From positions 480,812 through 544,811 of the forward strand of contig JAMXBD010000967.1 in assembly GCA_024138025.1 (NCBI GenBank): a stretch of DNA of 64,000 nucleotides. Direction: 5' to 3'. The stretch is from Combretum micranthum. Lineage: Eukaryota; Streptophyta; Magnoliopsida; Myrtales; Combretaceae. The translations under genes and the position numbers were made by a program. This document shows, piece after piece, positions 48,248 through 61,256 of the stretch; the first letter of the stretch is position 1; each line of letters starts with the position of its first letter. The notes beneath the pieces are model-generated. The model saw nothing but the letters and a program-made list of their open reading frames with translations, ran no database searches and was not told where the DNA came from.

Positions 48248-48862
48248 ATTTATATACACAAAACAAAGGTCTTTGTGATCGTTAATGCACCAAAACACAA
48301 AATATCCATAAGATCATGAATGTCAAGTATAATATGAGCATTTAAATGCTAGATATACCACTTAGGATACATGAAATGGAGTTTGAAAATATGAAAATAG
48401 ATTTTTGTGCAAGATCTTTACGTTACTCTACTATTAAATGCATGAACATGAAGATCATCATATAAAAACACATTCAAATACAAGATCTACTCTTGTGATG
48501 GCTTGATATTCATGTAGTAGTATTTTCTTGTCCCTAGCAAGAGCTCATGGGGACTTAAAGATGAAAATACTCATGAATGGTCTTGCCATTACAAGGTTTA
48601 ATGATAGAAAGGGTAAAGATCTATCACCTAAAGCTTCGAACAAGAGGAGAATTAAGAAGAAAAAATAACTTTGTGTGAGTGTGAGTGTACATGGGGGGTC
48701 ACGACACCAAGGAAGAGAGGGAGCTCTTGAAAGAGTTTTTATTTTGAGTGAAAAGAGTGAAAGAGTATGAATGAGGAGAGACAATATAAAAGGGTCTATA
48801 TAGATATATAGAAGAGTAAATTAGGGTTAATGGTTTAAATAAATTGGATAAAAATTACACAA

Positions 48863-48902
<40 letters not shown>

Positions 48903-49473
48903 GGTGTTTAGGGTTGAGGTTTTGCAAGGGGAGGGAAGAGAGTTTTAATTTGTTTTGTTTTATTTAATTTGTGTAATAATAAGTCTTAAAATATAATAAT
49001 TTCTTAAGAGATAATTTTCTTAAAAAAGAAAATATAATTGAGTGTTTTGTAAGGATGTAGAAGTAGGGTGTGGCTTGTGAGTGTAGTAAATTGTACTTGT
49101 GAATAGTAATCAAGACAATTATTTTATCGGTAGTAAGGAAAATACGAGAAAAAGGGCTATATCTCTATTTTTCATAAATCGCAAAATTATAAAATTTATA
49201 TTTTGAAATCCTTATTAAATTTCGGTTCTAAAAAGTATTCTGGAATATTTTTTGAATTTCAAGTCTCGGGGCCCGCTTTTCCGTAATGGATCTCGAGCAG
49301 GCCTATAATAGAAAATTTTCAAAATAAGATATTTTTATGGTTTGAAATATATTTTAGAAAAATATTCCAGATTAAATTATTTTACAAAATTTCCTTAGCT
49401 TAAAATCGAAGAAAAGTCGGATCCAGGGTTCTTAGGTTTCTCTTCCAAGCTTAAGCTAATCCGGTTAGGTTTT
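48248..49473 (-). repeat. Family A LTR copy A4, main part
   Basis: It matches family A from the leader to near the U3 end: promoter region 48780-48800, 36-G run 48866-48901, U3 block 49250-49310. It is interrupted at GTTTT by solo LTR E, and the tail continues at 53676. Confidence 0.8.
48866..48901 (+). repeat. Poly-G run, 36 bases, in A4
   Basis: The longest homopolymer of the window, in the same LTR position as the runs at 106 and 10215. Confidence 0.97.
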
Positions 49474-51039
49474 TGTAAACCTTGGAAAATTTTTCATGTT
49501 AGTACATGACTCTAGAATAGAAAGTATGAACTAGTTAGTAAACCTAGAATTCAATAAAAACCTAAGAATAGATCCATAACTTAAATTTGGTTGGGTTAGG
49601 ATCTAGGAACCGAATAAAGAACTTCTTTAACCCTAATTGATACCAAAACGAGATTTCGTATCTTGAATTGATAATTCAAGATATGATTAAAGGAAACCCA
49701 AATTTTCAAACCCGAAACTTGTCATACAAATAGATTAAATAGAAAAATATAAATATAGAGATCAAATGACTACTATTGAACTCAATAAAAAACCTGAGAC
49801 TAAAACAATGAGTAGTAATGAGCCTATACGTGGATTTAAATCCTAAAATTGGAGATTCCTAGATAGTAATGGACACTATGATAAGATTTCATAGTGGGTA
49901 TCAAAATCTAAGATATAGATAACCTAGCTTCTATACAAATGCGATATTAAGTAGTTAATCAACTACGCTTATAGTTGGGAAATGATAACCTAACGATAAA
50001 CCGTTAGGATTATAAATACACAACAAAAACATAAAAAGATGTATAACTAAAGATCTAAACTTCAAATAAATATTTGAATCACACCATTGTTCTAATTAGG
50101 GTTTTCTTAAGCTATTGGAGCCTAAAACAAAAATTGACTTAATAAGCTTAGGAAACCTTAATCCCAAGGGATAAAATTTTAAAAACAATTAATCGCATAA
50201 ATTTAAAACTTAAATTTATATTGTTTGATAATCTAAGTATTTTGTAGAATTCAATAAAAGCATTTTCTACAAAAACACTCAAATATTAGCTAATTTATAC
50301 CCGATTAATGTAATAAACTTCACGAAAATATAGATAAATATTATCTAAATATTAATACATATATATAAACTTACAGGATATGGTTGGATGCATATATGTA
50401 GGGTTGGGATGTTCTTAAAAAATGAGAACCGAAATTTGATCAAATAATACACATAAGGTCAACAAAATCAACTCTTTAAGCCAACCAAACCTTGCCAACT
50501 CAACTCTTCATTTATGACAACAAAAACAACTGATAAAACAATGCCAAATTGTAGGAATTTCGAATGCAAATCATAGAAGGAAATGCTACAACCATTTTAT
50601 TCTTTTCTCTTTTATATATATGCATCCTTAAGCCTCTTAATGAACAAGCAAACAAGCACAACTCTCTCTCAAAATTTCTAGATCAAACAACACCTAATCA
50701 GTAGCCAAAACAACCTAAAAGTAGAAATCAAATTGCTTTAAACAACCTAGTTCGAATCAAAGGAAGAATAGCACGAAAAACGCTTGAAACAACACAAGGT
50801 GAGTTGATGTAATTCGGGTTTTTCAAAAAAAAAACTAAGGATTGGAACTGACTTTTGATGATCATAGGATCATAACCAACACAAAAACAAGCTTCGAATT
50901 TCATCGGATTGGCTCGAATAAGGTAATTTTTGAAAACCCTAGTTTTACCTTAATGATCCGAAAATCACGAATCATGTTGTTGTTTTGATGTTTTGAGTTG
51001 ATATTTAAGTAGTAAAGTGTTGTAGGAACTCATAGGAAT

Positions 51040-51180
51040 CGAAACATGGGCTGTAGAACGTCGAATATCCGCCGAAATCGGTCGAGCTCATCGGGGAAGA
51101 TGATGAATAGTGTCTTCCTAGATGAGCACGGAAGGAACACGGGCGTGTTCCACCCTGTGTACCTCTCAGCTTCCAATTTT
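51040..51180 (+). other. GC-rich island in LTR E
   Basis: A short GC-rich stretch inside very AT-rich sequence, with CACGGGCGTGTTC palindromic motifs. The open frame from 51046 (MGCRTSNIRRNRSSS) has no recognisable domain and soon enters low-complexity sequence. It sits in a place comparable to the ACGCCGGC cluster of LTR D. Confidence 0.5.
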
Positions 51181-51843
51181 ATAAAAAAAAACAAAGGAAA
51201 AGAAAATTTTTTAAAAAACCAAAGTTAATTAAATTAAATTATATAATAATTAATGTTTTAAATATTTTTAGGACTATTATTATTTATTTATTTATTTATT
51301 TTTCTGTAAATATTAAAAGTGTTATTACTTATTAGTAATATAATATTAATTTTTTTTTAAATTGAGTTTAAAAATAAAAAAAAATTTTGGTATTAATAAA
51401 CATATGGTATTTAAGTATTATATAATGAGACTATCAACATACATATTATAGATTAGTAATATTAACTTCAACAAGAGAGGATTTTTAGTAATATAAATCA
51501 TTATTATTAATTCAATCCAAGTTCATTAAGTTTTAAAACTATAATTGTTAATATTTTTAATATCATTAAAAATACTTAAATTAATTTTTTTAAATTATCA
51601 TTTCTTAAATAATTATGTGTAATATTTATAATAAAACTCAAAAGCTAAGTCTAAATCTATTTTAGTAATATTACTATTAATTTTAACTTTAATAGTAAGG
51701 ATTTGTGAATTAGTGTTGATTTAAATTATATGATAAATATTACAAATATTATTATGTGAAAAAACATTATTATTATCATTAAACTTGTTTATTTTTATAT
51801 CTTTTCTGTGATTATTGTTATTATTATTATTAATGTTGTCACC

Positions 51844-51844
<1 letters not shown>

Positions 51845-51878
<34 letters not shown>

Positions 51879-51883
51879 TATTA

Positions 51884-51923
<40 letters not shown>
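51845..51923. repeat. (TAA)n-(TTA)n palindromic microsatellite
   Basis: About 11 TAA units run straight into about 15 TTA/ATT units, so the two halves are complementary and could fold into one long hairpin. Confidence 0.95.
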
Positions 51924-51924
<1 letters not shown>

Positions 51925-52451
51925 GGCCTACAATGATTTTTCGACAATAATTTTATTTAATTTAGAAAATCTTTGTGTTAGTAAATTTATTGTCACTATG
52001 GATGTATTTAATTAGTTTACAAGAAAAAATTACAAGTTTAGTAATTACTAAGTATTTATCTAAATAAATACTTATAAATAATTAAATAACAATGGAAATT
52101 TAAATAATCTAAATTTGTGAATATAGGAGAATCTGTATTTTACGAGAAAATTTTATCAAGTAAATTGAAAGAAAATCGATAGTTTTAAACAATAAAAAAA
52201 AAACTATAAAAGTGAATTAACTAAATTGTTAAATTTCTGAATACCCGTTTAATATATATAAGTATCAAACAAAATCAAACCAAACAACTTGAAAATAAAA
52301 ATGGACTAATACTTAATTATCTTAAGATCTCCAAAGGATTAATATAGTAATAGAACGAAAACCCAGCAACACAATAGGACACTTAGACATTCATAGGATT
52401 TTAGTCATATAGGTTTTGTGTCATTGATGAATATATTAATCATCTCAATAG

Positions 52452-52511
52452 GTGACTTGGGTACTTGTGAGGACTTTCCTGACGATTACTACGATTGAGC
52501 AATATGAGCAA
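52452..52511 (+). other. Exon-like block of LTR E (60 nt)
   Basis: Acceptor CTCAATAG, block beginning GTGACTTGGG and ending ATGAGCAA, donor GTGAGTAAC. Confidence 0.5.
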
Positions 52512-53675
52512 GTGAGTAACTCAGTCTTATTACATTGTATGTACTTGTAACTTAGCGAACTCTAAATAAAAGATAATAATTTGAGTATACTATATGGTTT
52601 ATGGGAACTGTTGTATTGTATTGATTGCCAAGTCACTCTAATAAAAATGACAATAGAATAATGTATGACTATATTGTGTATGTAACATGATTGAATGTCT
52701 GTATTGCTTGATCGCCTTCAATTGAATGAAAAACTACTGGTACCATAGTGGAAATTATACATGCATTGCATATTTTACATAAAATAGCATTTGAGTAAGC
52801 GGTAGCCTACTACGTGCTAGTATTTCAGATCTCTGGTAATGCTTGGTTTATCTAGGCAAGAAAGCTATTAGTTAATCGCAAGATTACCTTTGTTCTGTTG
52901 ATACCATAGGAACTAAATGGTAAATGAAGGATGTCGTTTATGGTATTGCTTGGAAATGACTAACACTTAGTGGAGTTTCTAAAGCTAAAGCAGGAAATGA
53001 ATGTTAAGACACAATAAATTCAAAGAGATAATTAAATTGAGCATTTTTGTTTCCTAAAAGCTTAGTCTCTCCTAGGTAGGTAGGCCATAGATTGTGATCC
53101 TTCAACCCCGATGGGAGGGCGCAAATCTTCATCTTGTTTGGATTCTGGGTTATCCAGGCTTGTATTTGTACATATGTTTGATTGATACATTTCATACGAT
53201 TGCTAAATAACTTGTGTGTGTTATGTGATAAGTTCTGGTTGTTCACTGAGCTCATGGTTTAGCTCATGGTTTAGCTCACACCTCCAACAGTCCTTTCAGG
53301 TTCACTCTGTGACCTTGGCTCATTACTACTAGGAGCATGGTCCCGGTAAGAAATTAGAAGCCGCAGCTTAAGGAATAGTATAGGATAAGAATATATATTT
53401 CTATTTCAGTTGCAAGTATCTTGCATTAGAAACTTTAGCTATGTATTTACAGAAGTTCATAGAAATGTTATGGTCTGTAACATTTTTATTATTATTTATA
53501 AACTTAGTGTGACAGTTATTTACTAATTTATGACTTATATATATTTATTCACCTTATCCAAGCAACTAAAAGATCCTGTTTATTGAAATATGTCATTCTC
53601 AGAAGGTAAACTAGTAATAGTATTCAAGTGTATCTTGTTTACTACTATATGATACCCTCGGGGCGTGACAGTTTT

Positions 53676-53726
53676 GGCTTCCAGTTCCCAAAGTCTACTT
53701 GGTTACTAGGAAAACCAAGGTTTACA
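53676..53726 (-). repeat. Tail of family A LTR copy A4
   Basis: GGCTTCCAGTTCCCAAAG to CCAAGGTTTACA continues A4 after the GTTTT duplication. This gives the LTR terminus next to the copia fragment. Confidence 0.8.
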
Positions 53727-53976
53727 AAGTATGTTTGGGATACCACAAGCCAATTTCAATATTGCCTACAAGGTACTTGAAGATGTGTTTGACTGCACTC
53801 AAGTGAGATTCTTTTGGGCAAGATCGAAATTGTGCACATACACATATAAAAAACATGATATCAGGTCTAGAAGCTGTTAAATATAACAAACTACCTATCA
53901 TGCAACTATATATCTTTTCATAAATACTTTTACCTTTTTCATCTTTGTCTAGTTTTACACTAGTGTTCATAGGTGT
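53727..53976 (-). pseudogene. Ty1/copia reverse transcriptase C-terminal fragment
   Basis: The minus-strand frame (about 82 aa) carries the Ty1/copia landmark YSCMIGSLLYLTASRPDIMF, followed by CPKESHLSAVKHIFKYL and GLWYPK. These are the end of the RT and the connection to RNase H. It is cut on both sides by LTR insertions: A4 ends at 53726 and a B-type LTR starts at 53977. It is the only copia coding sequence in the window and the oldest layer of the right-hand nest. Confidence 0.9.
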
Positions 53977-54441
53977 TGTAAGCCCTGAAAAATTTCAGTA
54001 AATAATTCCAAAATAACCTTCAATAGTAAACTCTAAAAATGACTCCAAATTTAAAACCAAGCTTCTACTAGCCTTAAATCACGAACGAATCTAGAAATTC
54101 TTAAATCTTGGGAAAATGAGAATCCTTAAAAATAAAATAGGAACTCAACGGTTTTCAAATCCAAAACCATCACGTATGACAAATTCTATACGTAACTCTG
54201 ACTTATAAAAATTGGGTAATATAGAATCCAAAAACAAATTATTAAAAAGTAAATAATGATTAACCTTCGGAAATAAAACCCAATTCAATAATTTAGAAAA
54301 CGTTAAGAGATATTAAATACTTACAAAAAATAAAATTCTCAAACTAAATGTGTTGTGTAAACATAAACCTCCAGTTTTCAAATTGGCAAAGATCTAAACC
54401 GGAAAATCACTCGAGAACCCTAAGTGGAATATAGTAGTTTG
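53977..54441 (+). repeat. Start of a B-type LTR, copy B5
   Basis: It starts TGTAAGCCCTGAAAAATTTCAG and is collinear with 38737-39200. It is interrupted at 54441 by LTR F; the rest lies beyond the window. Confidence 0.85.
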
Positions 54442-57327
54442 TGTAAACCCCTAAATTTTAAGGCAATATCAAGTTCAAACCCTAAACTGGAAAGTCAATC
54501 GAAAAACCTAAGTCAACAAATTCCCAGGAAACCCTAGTAATTTAGATCAGGCAATCCCGTATTCTTAAACCAAGGAGTCGGATTATGAGTAAGGGTATAG
54601 TTTGGTTCATAATAACACTAGGATGCTTTAAAAGATAAGATTAGCGAATTTTTGATCTATTTCGAACCCCATTGGGTACAGGCTTCGAAAAGCGTGTCCT
54701 AGGGCTCGAAATATTAAATATACGATATTAGTACCGTTAGACTCGTAATTTCATAAGATTTCCAAATATAACAATTATATAATTTTTCGGGTTATAAAAG
54801 TTACAGTTACAACCTTTTTATCGTGTTTTCATTACTACCGGTACTTTAAATGTCAAATCTACATTTTGAATTCTTCTACACTATTCACAAGTACAACTAT
54901 CCATAACTTATTTCTTACATCCTTACACCCTACTCTTACAATTACATCATTTTTTTCTTACAATTTACTTTTCCAATATAACTTTATTACCTAAATTACT
55001 TAATTAATTTTGAATCTTACACAACACAAAACAAACAAACCGTCTCTCTCTTCCCTTTGAAGACAGGCACAACTCCCCTCCCATTTCCCTCTCTCAAATT
55101 GTTTTATTTAATTTCTTTTATTCAAGAAAACCCTAATCCACAAAGTCTATAAAAAATTCTTTATGCTAATTTCTTTTCACTTTCTTTTCTTCTTCTTTCT
55201 CACTTTAGAAAATTGTTGCAAAACTCTCTCTTCCTCTCCTCTTCCAAACCGTGCACTCCCCTCCCTATACACATACACACACACACACTTTGTTTTCCTT
55301 TCAAGTTTCTTACTCCACACACCAATAGGTAATAGATCTATACCTTAATATCTTAAAAACATGTAATACCAAGTTCATTCATGTGTGATTTCACATAAAA
55401 TCCCCATGAGCTTCAAGCTAGGGATGTGGAAATACTTGAACATGAGATCCTTGCCATCACAATGTTTAGATCTTGTTATTTGAGTTATTTTGCTATTATC
55501 TTTTTATTATTAAGTTATGTTATTATTATTAATGATTTGTGCATATATTCATCATCTATTCATGTTCACATAACCATCATAGTGTTCATGCATTTATAAC
55601 TAGTTTAGTAGACTATATTTAGTTGTTTTAAGTTCACACATGCATTAGACTTTTGTTTTATGTTCTTAAATAACTTGTAATAACTTGATGATAGTAGAAA
55701 AGTATTAGAAAGCTCAAGATCTATGTTAGTTTCAACAAATAAAAATAAGTTTTGAAAATTCGGATAAAAAAGGAACCCTATTTAGAAAACCTATTTTTCA
55801 ACTTCAAAATGTGTATTTTTGATTTAAAATGAAGGGCTTAGGGAATAGATATCATAAATAGATGATCTTGATGAGAAAAGCTTAGATCTATTAAGGAATA
55901 TTTTCAAAACAAAGGCAAGTTTACAAAGGTGATATTTCAATCTCAAAAATAAGTTTTAAATTCGTAATAAAAGAAGCTTGAAATGTAAACACCCATTTTT
56001 CAACTCCAAAACAAGATTTTTATTAAAGAAATGGAAGCCTTAATGGGTAGGTTTGATTAGGAAATAGTTTTTGAAAGACTAAATGAGTTTTACAAAGAAA
56101 ACAAACTCAAATAAATTTTTCAAAACTTTGGATTTGAAAATAACCATTATTTAAACACTTATTTCCAAATGCTAAAATGATTTTTATAGGAAAATGAAAG
56201 TCCTAGAGAATACATGTAATAAAGACCCCATTTTTGACAAGAATGAGAGAGGTTTATCAAAATATAATCTTAGAACAATAAATGGTTTCCAAGAATAGGT
56301 GAAACAATGTTTTCATTCTTTAAGATTTTGTAAAATTCGTACTTAGGCAAACCACCTATTTAAACATCTATTTTCTAACCCCAAAATGAAGTTTTTATTA
56401 AAATAATGAAGGTAATGGCTATATAGGTCATCAAGGTTAAGTTTTGATGAAAGCAAATGTGATTCTTCAAGAAAGAAAACCACTTCTCTTAAGTCTAGTA
56501 ATTTCAAAAGTTTTGCAAAGTAAAAATTTTTCAAAAAGAATTCTTAATACTATAACATTAAGGATATACATATACATAGTCATTCCATGACCTTCATGAT
56601 AATAGGTTATAGGTATTACATATATACATGATGCACTTATAGAAACAAAGTTAGAAAAGTAAGGTCACATACTTCTTATTTGATAGTATCTAAGTATATG
56701 AGAAATTAGGAATTTCCAACACCCATGAATCATGCATGGTATTGAGTTATATATGTATATAATAGAGTCCTACAAAATATAAAGATAGCTAAGTATCTAT
56801 CAAAGCTTTAGTATAATGCTTGAAATGAAACTAGAAGTTGAATTGTGGAAAGGGGAATCCGTATAGTATTTTGTACGCTTCTGTTCATAGACTAAATGAC
56901 CTTGTTTGTCGGAAACAACTCTAGAAATAGATAGCTCTCATCGAATAGGTAAAAATCGGTATATAATATGTCAAAATTCTGAGTTAAAATGAGCAAGTTA
57001 TGATCGTTTTAAGTTGGAATTTCCTCTTAGACGAATTTTGACGAACTTGGTAGAATAAAATTTATAAGCTCATTCAAACTCCATAAAAATACTCATTAAG
57101 GTTTTTTTTCTTTTGATTAGGAGACATGGGAGACGGACTAGACCTTCCTAAGGACAATTACGATTAAGTGGATTTCCACTCCATGGCTAAGTGAGTTCAT
57201 TTCTTAAATAGTTGTGCTCATGTATGTGCTTGTAATTGTAGTGGCAGTGGAATTATGAAAAGATAAAATTATGATGAGTTGTGATCTAATTTTGATTGAA
57301 TGAATAATAAGTATATCGAGATGAGAC
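54442..57327 (+). repeat. LTR family F, 5' part
   Basis: It starts TGTAAACCCCTAAATTTTAAGG inside B5. It has the U3 block near 54660-54710, U3 AATTTTTCGGGTTATAAAAG at 54780-54800, TATA-like TCTATAAAAAATTC at 55145, CT-rich leader, donor AATAG|GTAATAG (55329), palindrome 56978-57020, acceptor at 57120 and the 70-nt block 57121-57190. The continuation is displaced by LTR A3 beyond the window end. Confidence 0.8.
57121..57190 (+). other. Exon-like block of LTR F (70 nt)
   Basis: Acceptor TTTCTTTTGATTAG, block GAGACATGGG to CCATGGCTAA, donor GTGAGTTCATTT. Confidence 0.55.
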
Positions 57328-57591
57328 TGTCACGCCCCATAGGGTATCTTATATGTAACATTCCGCCACATGCCATACAAGATTCCCGAATTACCGCCTT
57401 AGTCCTTCGAGAGTCTCATATAGATGTAAGGCGTACCTTTACGACAATAGAATACAAGTACGAATGGAGATAAAAGCTTAACTTGGCATACATTAGCAGT
57501 AGGATATAACTCATGAAACATAAATAAACATTACATTTACTAAGGAGCATTCCTCTGCAAAAGAATATTCAATGGCCTTATACAGTCATCC
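57328..57591 (-). repeat. Family A LTR copy A3, left part
   Basis: It starts TGTCACGCCCCATAGGG after GAGAC, matches 7455-7710 of element 1, and is interrupted by C3 after CATCC. Confidence 0.9.
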
Positions 57592-60500
57592 TGTCATGCC
57601 CCAATGGGTACCCTAAACGTGACAGTCTGTCACACTCAATATTAAAGCTTAAGTATGACAACCTTAGTCATTTCCAAAAGCTTTTATATTAAGTGTAAGG
57701 CTTACTTTCACAATTTTAGAGGACCATATATGGAATAATGAAGCTTAAGGAGATATAAAAACATATTAAGAAAAGAGATCACAATAATTATTTGTTCATG
57801 GCAAAGACTTTACAAACTTAGGGACAATTCCTAAATTACTAATCTATTATATAAATATTGCATGCTAATACTATGCTAACTTTACCCAGATTTCTAATGT
57901 TCAAGGGATTACCTGCCCGCATGGTCCACGTGGCCTTAACCATAAGTACGGGAACTGCAAAAGATATCTATTGGGGTATAAGCTAATAGGCTTAGTGAGA
58001 ACTATTTCCATAAATAACTTCTTGTAACAAGATTCAAACAAGTTGTTAATCACAAATGTAATGCATCAACACGTGGGCAAACAATCATATAGCTTTCCGG
58101 GAACTATATGTTGAATGGATTTACGCCCTCCATTCGGGGTTTGGTGATACTTATCCTCAAAACAAGTAGTTTTAATAACAGAAAATTTAAGCTTGCGAGC
58201 ACTCATCGCCAAGCATTCATTAAAAACTTTTAAACTTGCGAGCACTCATCGCCAAGTATTCCGAATCTACTTGATTTGACCTTGCTTTCGGATCAACCGC
58301 CAAGCATGTTCCATTAAGCCGCCAAGCAATCGCTTTCGGATATTCCGCCAAGTGTTGCTTTCGACATGAGCTTACTATCCTTCTCACCCAAGGATAATAA
58401 CCCAACCATGCAATGTGACTCACTTCGTGGTATGCATGAGTTCATTAATTTATAAAGTCATAACATAATTATTTTCAACTTTATGGCGATCAAGGAATTT
58501 CACACAAATCAATATTAAACTAAAACAATCACTTAGAACAATTCGGCTTCGATATTCTTAGAATTCTTTCAAGGAATTATTTTACATGCATATCGGTTTA
58601 TCTTTTCCTAACTCTAGTGCAACTAATTTACAAGCACAACAAGTGTAGCATTTAATGGAAATAAACTCACGATGCCATTGTCGTCTATTCCTCTAAGCGG
58701 ATGAGTCGTTCACACACTCCACTTAATCGTAATAGTTCTGGGTAAAGGAATCCTTCCTCGGGGTACCTAACCAAAGAAAATACCCACAATGAGTTTTTCT
58801 TGATGATTTTCTTGAATTTTGACAAAACAATGTCAAAGAACGTTAAAGTTCGTATAGAAGAATGTTCCAACTTAAAATGGCCATAACTTGGTCATTTTAA
58901 CTCGGAATCGCGCATATAATATACCGATTTCTACCTACTCGAAAAGATCTACCCATTTCCAAAATTATTTCCACAAACAAAGCCATATAGGCTCCGAAAA
59001 GTGGTGACAAAATTCACCACGGATTTCCAAGTAAAAACAACTTTGGTTCAAGAAATCAAAATTTGTTTGATAAATACTTAGTTATCTATATAGTTGAAAA
59101 ATTCTCTTTTTATAACTATATAACTCATATTTAAGCATGCTCAAGTGTCTTGTTGTCCAATTATTTTTCTTAGGTAAAACAATGTCGGGTTGAAGCTTTT
59201 CGGAAATTGTTTTTGTAAATTTCTTTGAAATGAATACCTTGTTTTTCTAAAAACGTTTTATGTTGGTTTTATTTATTTTCTTTTCTAAGTGACTTTGAAA
59301 ATAAAATTTTCTACTTTCTAAGTTACATTAATACTATATTTGAAGTTTTCTAGGAAATATGCTATTCTTCATTTTTCTTGTGTAAATTCCTTTGTTTACT
59401 TGTTTTGCAAAAATCCTTACTTGATATTTCTCATTCTTTTTCTCATTTTCAAAAATAATCATCCATGCATGAAAATTTGTTTTCTTCATAAAAACAATGT
59501 GGAACAATTAAGGACTTTTTGTAGAAAAACTAATTTCTATAATCTTATTAACTTCTTCTTGTAACTTGAAAAGAAATAACTTTATTATTTTCAAACCATA
59601 AATTTTCTTTGCCTATTTGTTTGCAAAGGTCTTTACTTAAAAATTTCCTTAGTCATCCATCTTATTTTCTTTCTTATGAAAAGAACCATTTTTGTCAACA
59701 AAATATTTTCTTTTGAAAAACAAGGTGGGATAATAAGATCTAAGTGGCTTTTAAAGTAAAAGTAGTTTATAAAATTATAGTGAGTTCTTTTTGTAACATG
59801 AAAAGGAATGAGTTTATTTGTGTTGCTTTAGATTTTATACTTTACATAAACTTATTTCTAAGTGACAAAATTCTTCTTTTTGTTTAAATAAAATTATGGA
59901 CAACAATCTAAATGAACATGATTATGAGAATAATAATAACCAAAATAACATAAAGCATAATAATAAAGTCAAGTATTGGAGTCTTAGCTTTTTCAAGGCT
60001 CCCGGGACTAAGAAGTAAACTAGTCCCATAATAAAATAAAATGAAAGAAAGAAAACTTGTTTTGACTTGATGAGGACAAGTCTAAGACTAGAGACTAGTC
60101 TTAAAAACAACTTGGAATAAATAAAATGCATTGAAGTAAATAAATTGCATGAAAGGTAAATAAATTGCAAGATCATGAGCTTATATGCTCTAAATAGTAT
60201 ATATAGCTATATAGATATAGTAGATAGTTATGAACATAAAAGAGACATAAATGAACATAAGAGAAACATAAATGAATATAAGGAAACATGAACATAAAGG
60301 AATTATGATTATGAACAAAAACAAAGTATGAACCTATTGTTGCTTTCTTAACCTTCATGGTTTTAGAAAACACACACTAAGCTCATACTAAGTAGATGAA
60401 CATGGAGACTTCTTGAGGAACTTTTACCTAAAGAAGATGAGCTTAAAGAGGACTTCTTGAAGAACTTCTTGGAGAGAAATTCTTGAGAGATTTTGAGAGA

Positions 60501-61256
60501 GTAATTTTAGTGTAGAAGTGGTGTGAAAGAAGTGAAAGAGGAGGGGGGGTATTTATAGGAAATTGAGGAGTGATTTTTGTGTGATTAAAATAAAAAAATT
60601 AAAACAAATTGAGGGCATTAGAGAGAGGGGGGCGCCGGCCATGCATGGGGGAGGGGAGTGTTTTTTTTTTGACTTTTTGAAAATAAAAGATGTAATATGT
60701 AAGGTAGATGTGATATAAAGTTAGGGAAAGGTAAAAAGTTAAGATTATAGGTTATGTAGAGTGTAAGAGTAGGTGTAAGAAAAAGTAGAGATAAAAGAAT
60801 AGTGTAGAATAGTAATGAATAGTGTAATGTAAAGTAGATATGACAATTAAAGTACCGGTAGTAAGAAAATACGCGTATAATAGCTATATCTGTTATTTTT
60901 ACTTACCGAAAAATTACGAAACTGATATTTTTGGAAAACTTATATTTTTACGAGTCTAACGGTGTATTCGGAATATTTTTACTATTCCGGGCTTCCGGAC
61001 ACGTTTTTCGAGAACTGTGTCCGATCGGGTTCGAAGGACACCCGAATTTCGCGAAACTGAAACTTTTATAAAACCTATGGTTATTACGAACTATTTTAGC
61101 TAATTATCCCAACTTCGTTTTCTAGGGCCAAAGAAAACGGCAATGCCGGATTTAGATGGATACGGTAAACTAGGGTTTTGTTGACTTTTAGGGTTCCGTT
61201 TGACTTCCGGTTTAGGGTTTTATGCTAAACCGATTCCGAAAATTTAGGGGTTTACA
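57592..61256 (-). repeat. Solo LTR family C copy C3 (3665 bp), TSD CATCC
   Basis: It runs TGTCATGCCCCAATGGG to AGGGGTTTACA with perfect TSD CATCC at 57587-57591 and 61257-61261. It is very close to C2 on the right-hand side of the LTR and to C1 in the leader: the tandem TTATGTTCAT stretch near 60180-60370 is the same as 29912-30112. It holds hairpin 58113-58135, the 97-nt block 58671-58767 and palindrome 58866-58908. Confidence 0.96.

Larger units (their letters stand above)
49474..53670 (+). repeat. Solo LTR family E (4197 bp), TSD GTTTT
   Basis: It runs from TGTAAACCTTGGAAAA to CCCTCGGGGCGTGACA, with a perfect TSD GTTTT at 49469-49473 and 53671-53675. A leader donor AAG|GTGAGTTGATG lies at 50799, acceptor TCATCTCAATAG at 52440-52451, then a 60-nt block (52452-52511) and GTGAGTAAC. 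Near the end the hairpin core GGGCGCAAATC (53116-53126) and a duplicated GAGCTCATGGTTTAGCTC stretch (53250-53280) correspond to the two hairpins of the other families. Confidence 0.93.

Noticed and set aside
51046..51228. A 60-residue frame in LTR E as a small gene
   Set aside because: It runs into poly-Lys/Asn low-complexity sequence, has no homology I recognise and lies inside a solo LTR between donor and acceptor sites.
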